Part shown: positions 7,934 through 13,449 of the stretch, one piece after another | Layout: each line of letters starts with the position of its first letter | Position numbering within the stretch: the first letter of the stretch is position 1 | Assembly: GCA_020047875.1 (NCBI GenBank) | Contig: JAIFNE010000210.1 | Span: 1-13,449 of the forward strand | Length of the DNA: 13,449 nt | Direction: 5' to 3' | DNA from: Hydrogenophaga sp. | GTDB lineage: Bacteria > Pseudomonadota > Gammaproteobacteria > Burkholderiales > Burkholderiaceae_C | Position numbers and translations under genes: made by a program | The notes under the pieces: generated by a model | Database searches by the model: none | The model's input: the letters and a program-made list of their open reading frames with translations, nothing else | What the model was told of the DNA's origin: nothing

Positions 7934-7995
7934 CCGTCAACGATTTGTCACGGTTTGGTCATGGATTATTCACGAACTTGTCACGCCAAAGTCAC
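7934..7995 (+). promoter_or_regulatory. Six-unit PhoB-type half-site array upstream of the H1-like gene
   Basis: Six 7-mers begin at 7934, 7945, 7956, 7967, 7978 and 7989, each exactly 11 bp apart: CCGTCAA, TTGTCAC, TGGTCAT, TATTCAC, TTGTCAC, AAGTCAC. All have TCA at positions 4-6 and five of six have GTCA, matching the Pho-box half-site CTGTCAT/C. The array lies wholly between ppx and the gene at 8057 and reads towards that gene. A possible -10 (TATACG, 8012-8017) is 17 bp after the last GTCA-containing hexamer. Most known Pho promoters have one to three boxes, so this is an unusually long array. It is seen directly; PhoB binding is inferred. Confidence 0.8.
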
Positions 7996-8003
7996 CAGAT
8001 TGA

Positions 8004-8021
8004 AAACCGTATATACGGTTT
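8004..8021. promoter_or_regulatory. 18-bp perfect palindrome in the Pho-type promoter
   Basis: AAACCGTATATACGGTTT is its own reverse complement over all 18 bases. It sits 8 bp after the Pho half-site array, covers the likely -10 region and ends 35 bp before the start codon at 8057. This position suits a repressor operator. The gene downstream encodes a ribbon-helix-helix-like protein, so autoregulation is an attractive but unproven idea. A transcript hairpin (7-bp stem, ATAT loop) acting as a weak ppx terminator is an alternative, although only a short T stretch follows. Confidence 0.6.
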
Positions 8022-8056
8022 AAAATTTCAGTCTTTCTGACCAACGGAGTACCGCC

Positions 8057-8488
8057 ATGAACGCAGCCAAACCCAAGTCGCCGACCAAAAAGCCCAAGCT
8101 GGTTCGCGACAGTTTCAGCATCCCCAAGACCGAGTACGCCGCCATCGACGCACTCAAGGCGCGTGCCGTGTCACTCGGCACCACGGTCAAGAAAAGCGAG
8201 CTGCTGCGTGCTGGCCTGATGGCGTTGCAGGGTATGGGTGATGCGGCCTACCAGCGAGCGCTGGCAGCGGTGCCCACACTCAAAACGGGGCGTCCTGCCG
8301 CGGCCGCAGAGGCCAAGGTGGTGGTGGCGCGGCCAGCACCCGTCCGCCGCCGTGCAGTGCGAAAAGTGGCGGCGAAAACTGCGGTTGCTGCCGTCGTTGA
8401 AAATGCTACGCAAGAGCCTGCGAAGACCGCCGCCGCGCCGGCGGCAGTCAAGCGCACCGTGGCCAAGAAGACCGCTGCGCTGGGCTGA
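8057..8488 (+). CDS. Unrecognised small basic protein: RHH-like N-terminus with histone-H1-like tail
   Basis: I do not recognise this 143-residue protein as a named family. GGAG lies eight bases before the ATG at 8057. Residues 14-57 (KLVRDSFSIPKTEYAAIDAL...VKKSELLRAGLMAL) look like one strand followed by two helices, the layout of a ribbon-helix-helix DNA-binding unit. From about residue 78 onward the sequence is low-complexity and rich in Ala, Lys, Arg, Pro and Val (RPAPVRRRAVRKVAAKTAV, AAVKRTVAKKTAALG), resembling bacterial H1-like or AlgP-type tails that bind polyanions. The gene lies between ppx and sixA-ppk1 and is preceded by a long Pho half-site array, so it is probably induced by phosphate starvation. 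A nucleoid role, or binding of polyphosphate by the basic tail, is speculation. Confidence 0.8.
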   Translation: MNAAKPKSPTKKPKLVRDSFSIPKTEYAAIDALKARAVSLGTTVKKSELLRAGLMALQGMGDAAYQRALAAVPTLKTGRPAAAAEAKVVVARPAPVRRRAVRKVAAKTAVAAVVENATQEPAKTAAAPAAVKRTVAKKTAALG

Positions 8489-8500
8489 AACCGGGTCGTC

Positions 8501-8983
8501 TCACAGCAACTCGGGCGTCTGTACGGTGAGCAGCACGGTCTGAAGCGAACCCTGGCGCTCGCGTTGGTGCAGCCACCACACAGCGCCCTTCTTCACCGCG
8601 CAATCCGCCTGCGCCAGACCCAGAAGCTGGGCAACCACCTGACCCAGCGTGGGTTGATGCCCGACCACCAGCACCGGCGCTCGGGCGTGCGGCCATTGCG
8701 CGAGCGCCAGCAGCGCCAGTGGGTCGGCGCCGGGCGCGAGTTCGTCGCGCAGCTTGTACTTGCGACCCAGTGCTTGCACGGTCTGCTCGGTTCGTTGCGC
8801 CGGACTGCAGAGAATTCGCGTGCCTGTGGGCAGCTGGCGGTCCAGCCAGGCGGACATGCGTACCGCGTGTTTTTCACCCCGCGGGGTGAGACGGCGCGCA
8901 AGATCCAGCGGGTCACCCTGCTGGCCCGACAGCGGCTCGGGGTGCTCCTGGGCTTCCGCATGGCGCCAGAGAATCAGGTCCAT
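8501..8983 (-). CDS. sixA: Phosphohistidine phosphatase SixA
   Basis: SixA is a small histidine-phosphatase-superfamily enzyme that dephosphorylates phosphohistidine on His-containing phosphotransfer proteins. The 160-residue protein has the superfamily core LILWRHAEA (R7, catalytic H8), the SPAQRTEQT segment with R64, and the second histidine in VLVVGHQPTLGQ (H109). The length fits SixA (about 160 in E. coli). The ATG at 8983 lies 10 bp beyond the stop of ppk1, so the two are probably co-transcribed. The gene converges on the basic-protein gene with only 12 bp between stops. No damage is seen. Its substrate here is unknown. Confidence 0.9.
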   Translation of the reverse strand: MDLILWRHAEAQEHPEPLSGQQGDPLDLARRLTPRGEKHAVRMSAWLDRQLPTGTRILCSPAQRTEQTVQALGRKYKLRDELAPGADPLALLALAQWPHARAPVLVVGHQPTLGQVVAQLLGLAQADCAVKKGAVWWLHQRERQGSLQTVLLTVQTPELL

Positions 8984-8993
8984 GGCCGCCCTT

Positions 8994-10996
8994 TCAGCCC
9001 TTGCTGCCGTAGCGGGTCATTAACGTGGCCTGGGCAGACGGTGCGTCGCCCCGGCGCCCTTTGCGCGATCGGCGGCGCGCAGGTAGGTGCCATCGGGCTG
9101 GAGCAGCCAGGCGTCGCGCGTGTCGTTCAGGTAGGGTGTCAGACATTCGTCGACGACGCGGTGCCGCAAGGCTGGATCGGTGACTGGCCATGCCAGTTCG
9201 ATGCGGCGCAGCATGTTGCGATTCATCCAGTCGGCGCTGGAGAGCCACACCTCTTCTTGCCCGTTGACGCGGAAGCAAAACACGCGCGAGTGCTCCAGCA
9301 GGCGCCCGATCACCGAACGCACCCGAATGTTGTCGGTGATGCCTGGCACCTGGGCAGGCAGGATGCAGGCGCCGCGCACGATCAGGTCGATCTTCACGCC
9401 CTGCTGCGAAGCATGGGCCAGCGCCCGCGCGAGCGGTTCGTCGGTCAGCGCGTTCATCTTCAGGATGATGCGAGCTTCCTGCCCGGCTCTGGCCGCTGCG
9501 CTGGAAAGGGGCGAGCAGCACCTTGTTGAGCCGGGGCAGGCGGTTCTGACTGGCCAGGTGCAGGAACACCTGATCGAGGTCGGCGGTGAGGGCCTCGTCG
9601 GCGGTGAGGTAGCTCAAATCGGTGTAGAGACGGGCGGTGTTCGCGTTGTAGTTGCCGGTGGACAGGTGACCATATCGGCGCAACTGACCGTCTTCGCGCC
9701 GGGTGATCAGCAGCATCTTGGCGTGGGTCTTGAGCCCGACCACGCCGTAAACCACCTGCGCGCCCACCGACTCCAGCCGCTCGGCGTAACTGATGTTGGC
9801 CTCTTCGTCAAAACGGGCCTTGAGCTCCACCACCGCAGTCACTTCCTTGCCGCGGCGGACCGCCTCACGCAGCAACTCCATGAGTTCAGACTTGGCCCCG
9901 GCGCGGTAAATCGTCTGCTTGATCGCCAGCACATCGGGATCTGCCACCGCCTCGCGCAGCAAAGCCAGCACCGCGTCAAAACTCTCAAACGGCTGGTGAA
10001 TCAGCACGTCTCCCTGGCGCAAGCGATCAAAGAACGACTGGCCCGGCGTGAGCTGCGCCGGCCAGCCCGCCTGGTAGCGATCGAAGCGCAGCGCGGGCGC
10101 GTCCACCTGGTCGATCAGCTGGTTCAGGCGCACCAGGTTCACCGGCCCAGGCACGCGGTACAACGCCTCAGCAGGCAGCTCGAACTGGGCGAGCAGGAAA
10201 TTCGACAAATGCTCCGAGCAACCTGCCGACACCTCCAGCCGCAATGCCTCGCCAAAGTGGCGCTGCTGCAGGCCCTGGCGCAAAGCGGTGCGCAGGTTCT
10301 TCACGTCTTCTTCGTCCACGGCCAGGTCGGAATGCCGGGTGACGCGAAATTGCGAAAACTCGGTGACCTGGCGGCCGGGGAACAGATCCGCCAGATGCGA
10401 GCGGATCAGGCTGGAGATGGAAACAAAGTGGGTCTGCTTGGAGCCCTTGATCTGCGGCACCCGCAAAAACCGCGGCAGGATGCGCGGCACCTTGACGATG
10501 GCAATTTCGTTCTCGCGACCGAATGCGTCTTTGCCGGTGAGCCGCACGATGAAGTTAAGTGACTTGTTCGCGACCTGGGGAAACGGGTGCGACGGGTCCA
10601 GGCCCACTGGCATCAACAGTGGCTGCACCTCGCGGTGGAAGAACTCCTTGAGATGCCTTTTTTCTCCAGCAGCGGCAGCAATTCGTCGTTGTAGATCGCG
10701 TACTGCTGCCGCACCAGCTCATGCACCTCGGCCGAGAGCGCGGTGTAGCCCTGCGCGGTGTAGAGGCCGCGCTGCTCGTTGGTTTTGTGGGCGGTGAGCT
10801 GCGGCGCCATGCGAACCTCGAAGAACTCGTCGAGGTTGCTGGAAACGATGCCCAGGTAACGCAAGCGTTCGAGCAGCGGCACGTCGGGGCGGCGCGCCAA
10901 GTCCATTACCCTCGCATTGAAAGCGAGGATGCTGCGGTCCCGGTCAAGGAACACCAGACGAGAAGTGGGTGGGCTGTTCGGGGCGATATCGCTCAT
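8994..10996 (-). pseudogene. ppk1: Polyphosphate kinase 1 (PPK1), broken by three frame changes
   Basis: PPK1 makes polyphosphate from ATP through a phosphohistidine. The frame starting at 10996 (MSDIAPNSP; 11041 is an alternative start) gives SRLVFLDRDRSILAFNARVMDLA and SNLDEFFEVRMA, then breaks near 10652 after LLEKKGI. The next frame resumes at LKEFFHREVQPLLMPVGLDPSHPFPQVANKS and includes FDEEANISYAERL and the catalytic GLKTHAKMLLITRRE and GHLSTGNYNANTARLYTD. It breaks near 9500 after LNKVLLAPF. The third piece has ARIILKMNALTDEPLA, LIVRGACILP, RLLEHSRVFCFR with the second conserved His, and LSSADWMNRNMLRRIE. The end DAPSAQATLMTRYGSKG returns to the second frame near 9050. At the first two breaks about 13-17 expected residues are missing (some 40-50 and 38-41 bases). 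The third fits one missing G in a GGGG run. Confidence 0.88.
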
Positions 10997-11151
10997 GGTG
11001 ACCGTCGGGTTGCGCAACCGGCAACGGACTCTCTCACTCATGAACCGTTCGGTGCGATCCCGGCATTATCGAACCACTTGGCAGCGGTCGTGTGACCCCG
11101 CGGCCTTCTTTTGCGCCGGAAGAGCGGCCACCGCAGACCCGCGGCTGGGTG

Positions 11152-12006
11152 TCACATCCCCAGGAAGTGCTTGCGGTAGCGGGCCGGCAGATCGGCCAGG
11201 CGAATCATGAGTGGCAGATCGGCAGCGTTGAAGTCTGGGTCCCAGGCCGGTGGGCCGAGCACCTTGGCGCCGAGCCGCAGGTAGGCCTTGATCAGCGCCG
11301 GCGGGTCCACGTCCAACGAGTCGTCGAGCCGCTCCAGTGGCAGCGGCAGACGCGGGCGCACATGGAACTCGATCGATGCGAGGTGCTTGTGTTTGACCTG
11401 ACGCCAGATGCTGGCCGCGGCGTGGCCGGCGCCCGCCACGTGCGGCGTGCTCATCGGGATGCTGGCGCAGCCGATCATGGTGTCGAGCTGGTTGCGCACC
11501 ATGAATTCGCCCAGGGCACCCCAGAGCGCCATGATGACCCCGCCCTGGCGGTGGTCGCGGTGCACGCAGCTGCGGCCCAGCTCCACCATGCGCTCGCGCA
11601 CCTGGCGCAGACGGGTGAGGTCGAACTCGGTGTCGCTGTAGGTGCTGCCCACCCGCTTGGCCTGGGCGGGCGTGAGCACGCGGTAGGTGCCAATCACTTC
11701 GCCGGTGGCCATCTCGCGCACCAGCAGGTGCTCGCAGAAGTCGTCGAACAGGTCCACATCGTGACCTGGCAGGGTATTGGGCAAGGTGGCACCCATTTCC
11801 CCGGCGAAGACTGCATGCCTCAGGCGCTGCGCTTCGCGCACCTCGTCGAGGTGGCGCGCCCAGCCCACCGTGATGCCCTGGCCGGCTTCGGGCTGCACCT
11901 GCGGAGCAACCCGCTGCGCCGGTTGGGCAACAGCACCTGGGATGTACGGCGCCCCGGGCAAGCCGAACGACGACAAGGTGGCGATGGAATGGGGCACTTG
12001 GGTCAC
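11152..12006 (-). CDS. olsB: OlsB-like ornithine lipid N-acyltransferase (GNAT family)
   Basis: This resembles OlsB, which attaches a 3-hydroxy fatty acid from acyl-ACP to the alpha-amino group of ornithine, the first step of phosphorus-free ornithine lipids. The start is a GTG at 12006, supported by AGAGGAG eight bases upstream; 284 residues. Family features include a receptor-like EAQRLRHAVFAGEMG, DLFDDFCEHLLVRE (85-98), GTYRVL (106-111), SDTEFDLTRL, the hallmark ELGRSCVHRDHRQG (142-155), GCASIPM (179-185), and PALIKAYLRLGAKVLGPPAWDPDF towards the end. The N-terminal 45 residues are variable. No OlsA O-acyltransferase gene is in this window. Sitting beside ppk1 behind a Pho-box-like array fits lipid replacement during phosphate starvation, though related GNAT enzymes with other acceptors cannot be excluded. 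Confidence 0.75.
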   Translation of the reverse strand: MTQVPHSIATLSSFGLPGAPYIPGAVAQPAQRVAPQVQPEAGQGITVGWARHLDEVREAQRLRHAVFAGEMGATLPNTLPGHDVDLFDDFCEHLLVREMATGEVIGTYRVLTPAQAKRVGSTYSDTEFDLTRLRQVRERMVELGRSCVHRDHRQGGVIMALWGALGEFMVRNQLDTMIGCASIPMSTPHVAGAGHAAASIWRQVKHKHLASIEFHVRPRLPLPLERLDDSLDVDPPALIKAYLRLGAKVLGPPAWDPDFNAADLPLMIRLADLPARYRKHFLGM

Positions 12007-12060
12007 AACGAGACTCCTCTTTGCGGCGTTGATGAGTTTCGGGTAGTGTGAAAACCTGAC

Positions 12061-12089
12061 GTGACGAAGCGATGGCAGTCACATGACGT
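12061..12089 (-). promoter_or_regulatory. Candidate Pho box array in front of the olsB-like gene
   Basis: On the minus strand three 7-mers at exact 11-bp spacing read ACGTCAT (12089-12083), CTGCCAT (12078-12072) and TCGTCAC (12067-12061), resembling the PhoB half-site CTGTCAT/C. The last unit is 55 bp before the GTG start at 12006, leaving room for a -10 about 10 bp on, where only a weak CACACT (12050-12045) is present. The promoter could serve olsB, ppk1 and sixA together, since all three lie head to tail. Confidence 0.6.
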
Positions 12090-12125
12090 TTTGGCGACGT
12101 GCCCTCAGCCTGTCGCGGCCCCGGA

Positions 12126-12143
12126 TTGACACGAATTCGTCAC
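12126..12143 (+). promoter_or_regulatory. Candidate Pho box with embedded TTGACA in front of ppk2
   Basis: On the plus strand TTGACAC (12126-12132) and TCGTCAC (12137-12143) are 11 bp apart with spacer GAAT. TTGACA is also the consensus -35 hexamer. The pair is 45 bp before the ppk2 ATG. The first repeat deviates from GTCA, so this is weaker than the pstS box, and no good -10 is evident downstream. Confidence 0.4.
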
Positions 12144-12188
12144 ACAGCGCACCTAACCTGATCCCCCGCCCTTGCTCACCTCAGCACC

Positions 12189-13106
12189 ATGAACCAAAGC
12201 CACGAAGACCTGATGAAGCGCATCGAACGCGATCTGCTCGACAGCTACGACGAAGAGCTGGAACTGGAGATCGAGGACCGCGACCCCTCGGATCAGCTTG
12301 ATGGGCTGGGCCTGACGCACACATCAGCCGAGAAACAGGCCCGCCTGACCTATTTCCGCGAGTTGTTCCGCCTGCAGGGCGAGCTGGTCAAGCTGCAGGA
12401 CTGGGTGGCGCACGAAAAGCAAAAGGTGGTGATCCTGTTTGAGGGCCGTGACGCCGCGGGCAAAGGCGGCGTGATCAAGCGCATCACCCAGCGGCTGAAT
12501 CCGCGAATCTGCCGGGTGGTTGCACTGCCCGCGCCCAATGACCGCGAGCGCACCCAGTGGTACTTCCAGCGCTACGCCTCGCAGCTGCCTGCGGCCGGCG
12601 AGATGGTGCTGTTCGACCGCAGCTGGTACAACCGCGCCGGCGTCGAGCGGGTCATGGGTTTTTGCTCCGACGACGAGTACGAGGAATTCTTCCGCTCGGT
12701 GCCTGAGTTCGAACGCATGCTGGTGCGCAGCGGCATCCGGCTGATCAAGTACTGGTTTTCCATCACCGACGACGAGCAGCACCTGCGCTTTTTGGGCCGC
12801 ATCCACGACCCGCTCAAGCAGTGGAAGCTCAGCCCCATGGACCTGGAGAGCCGTCGCCGCTGGGAGGACTACACGCGCGCCAAGGAAACCATGCTGGAGC
12901 GCACCCACATTCCCGAGGCGCCCTGGTGGGTGGTGCAGGCGGTGGACAAGAAAAAGGCGCGGCTCAACTGCATCGCCCACCTGCTCGGCCAGTTCGACTA
13001 CCGCGAAATTCAGCGGCAAGAGGTGGTTCTCCCGGCGCGGGTGCGCAACCCGGACTATCTGCGCCAGCCCGTGCCGGCGTCCATGGTGGTGCCCGAGCTG
13101 TATTGA
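12189..13106 (+). CDS. ppk2: Polyphosphate kinase 2 (PPK2 family)
   Basis: PPK2 enzymes transfer phosphate between polyphosphate and nucleotides, usually favouring NDP phosphorylation at the expense of polyphosphate. The 305-residue protein has the P-loop-kinase core: Walker A ILFEGRDAAGKGGVIKR (82-98, K92), the lid-like region, Walker B VLFDRSWYNRAGVERVMGF (D143, R144), KYWFSITDDEQHLRF, and the C-terminal WEDYTRAKETMLERT...APWWVVQAVDKKKARLN. An acidic N-terminal stretch of about 50 residues (ELELEIEDRD) precedes the kinase core. The ATG at 12189 has no strong ribosome binding sequence but gives a good family start. The gene is divergent from the olsB-like gene. The pattern fits one-domain PPK2; substrate class is not settled by sequence alone. 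Confidence 0.93.
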   Translation: MNQSHEDLMKRIERDLLDSYDEELELEIEDRDPSDQLDGLGLTHTSAEKQARLTYFRELFRLQGELVKLQDWVAHEKQKVVILFEGRDAAGKGGVIKRITQRLNPRICRVVALPAPNDRERTQWYFQRYASQLPAAGEMVLFDRSWYNRAGVERVMGFCSDDEYEEFFRSVPEFERMLVRSGIRLIKYWFSITDDEQHLRFLGRIHDPLKQWKLSPMDLESRRRWEDYTRAKETMLERTHIPEAPWWVVQAVDKKKARLNCIAHLLGQFDYREIQRQEVVLPARVRNPDYLRQPVPASMVVPELY

Positions 13107-13220
13107 GGTTTCCAGGGGGCACGCCCTCCTCCGCTCACCCGCCACCGGCTGAACTGCGCCTCCCGGTCTGCGGCGGCGTGGTGGCGTAGGTCACCGCGTG
13201 GGTCAGACGCCGAAGATTTC

Positions 13221-13240
13221 ATTTCAATTATCATTGAAAT
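13221..13240. promoter_or_regulatory. Perfect inverted repeat, probable ArsR-family operator
   Basis: ATTTCAAT-TATC-ATTGAAAT is an 8-bp perfect inverted repeat with a 4-base centre, AT-rich in GC-rich surroundings. It ends directly against the ATG at 13241 of a gene for an ArsR-type regulator. Self-repression from such a site is typical of the family. The regulator's own binding here is inferred. Confidence 0.7.
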
Positions 13241-13449
13241 ATGGAAATCACCCCTTCCGACGAAAAGCAGACGGTTCAGGCGCTCGCGGCGCTGGCCCAG
13301 GTGCAGCGGCTGCGCGCCTTCCGCGCCCTGGTGGTCGCTGGCCAGGCAGGGCTGACGCCAGGCGCCATGGCCGAGCAGCTCGGTATTTCACCCAGCGCAC
13401 TGTCGTTTCACCTCAAGGAGCTGGCCCAGGCCGATCTGGTGAGCGCCGA
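13241..13449 (+). CDS. ArsR-family winged-helix regulator (N-terminal part)
   Basis: Only 69 codons are in the window. The translation MEITPSDEKQTVQALAALAQVQRLRAFRALVVAGQAGLTPGAMAEQLGISPSALSFHLKELAQADLVSA shows the start of an ArsR/SmtB winged helix: an LAQVQRLRAFRALV first helix, then the helix-turn-helix LTPGAMAEQLGISPSALSFHLKEL. The metal-binding ELCVCDL-type motif of arsenic sensors is not visible at its usual place in what can be read, so the ligand is unknown. No ribosome binding sequence is seen, and the operator abuts the ATG. The gene may be translated from a very short or absent leader. Any genes it controls would lie to the right. Confidence 0.85.
   Translation, partial: MEITPSDEKQTVQALAALAQVQRLRAFRALVVAGQAGLTPGAMAEQLGISPSALSFHLKELAQADLVSA

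Noticed and set aside
9180..10562. 460-residue open frame on the plus strand opposite ppk1
   Set aside because: It is the antisense shadow of a well-recognised PPK1 sequence in GC-rich DNA and has no domain of its own.
11066..12082. 338-residue minus-strand frame overlapping the olsB-like gene
   Set aside because: It is an alternative-frame shadow rich in Arg, Ala and Pro with no recognisable motif; the olsB-like frame has family hallmarks and a good ribosome binding site.
13140..13186. CGCCACC...GGTGGCG inverted repeat as ppk2 terminator
   Set aside because: The loop is about 33 bases and no T-run follows; in such GC-rich DNA a 7-bp match is weak evidence.
1..13449. CRISPR arrays, tRNA/rRNA genes, insertion sequences, phage genes
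   Set aside because: No spaced direct repeats of that type, no transposase or integrase motifs and no tRNA-like cloverleaf were seen; the region reads as core chromosome.

Overview
The window is GC-rich and gene-dense, and almost everything in it concerns phosphate. Protein sequences (PhoB, PhoU, PstSCAB, Ppx with a DIGGRSTE motif, PPK1, SixA, PPK2) look like a betaproteobacterium of the Burkholderiales, probably Comamonadaceae (Hydrogenophaga/Acidovorax-like). That assignment is inferred from family resemblance and composition, not from a search.

Left part (1-5240), all on the minus strand: a classical phosphate uptake and signalling operon transcribed pstS-pstC-pstA-pstB-phoU-phoB. phoB runs off the left edge only a few residues before its expected end. 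A textbook Pho box with a well-spaced -10 lies in front of pstS. A strong stem-loop between pstS and pstC could uncouple the level of the binding protein from that of the transporter. Middle (5255-7912): a Tat-signal, TlpA-like thiol-disulfide oxidoreductase (minus strand), about 520 bp with no supportable gene, then exopolyphosphatase ppx (plus strand).

Right part: a small unrecognised protein (8057-8488) with a ribbon-helix-helix-like N-terminus and a Lys/Ala/Pro-rich histone-H1-like tail. Its upstream region carries six PhoB-type half-sites at exact 11-bp spacing, followed by an 18-bp perfect palindrome. Then on the minus strand come sixA, ppk1 and an OlsB-like ornithine-lipid N-acyltransferase, apparently one transcript led by another Pho-box-like array. 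Divergently transcribed are ppk2 and a partial ArsR-family regulator whose start codon abuts a perfect inverted repeat.

Together the genes form a phosphate-starvation module. PstSCAB imports phosphate. PhoU/PhoB senses and regulates. PPK1, PPK2 and Ppx make and break polyphosphate. The OlsB-like enzyme may help build phosphorus-free membrane lipids. The unknown basic protein is likely a new member of the same regulon.

A striking feature is damage. pstC, pstA and ppk1 are each split between reading frames. At four of the five break points the reading frame changes and roughly 11-20 conserved residues are also missing, so these are short deletions rather than single-base errors. The fifth, near the end of ppk1, is consistent with one missing G. 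Neighbouring genes and all regulatory sites look intact, so local assembly collapse is the favoured explanation over real gene loss.
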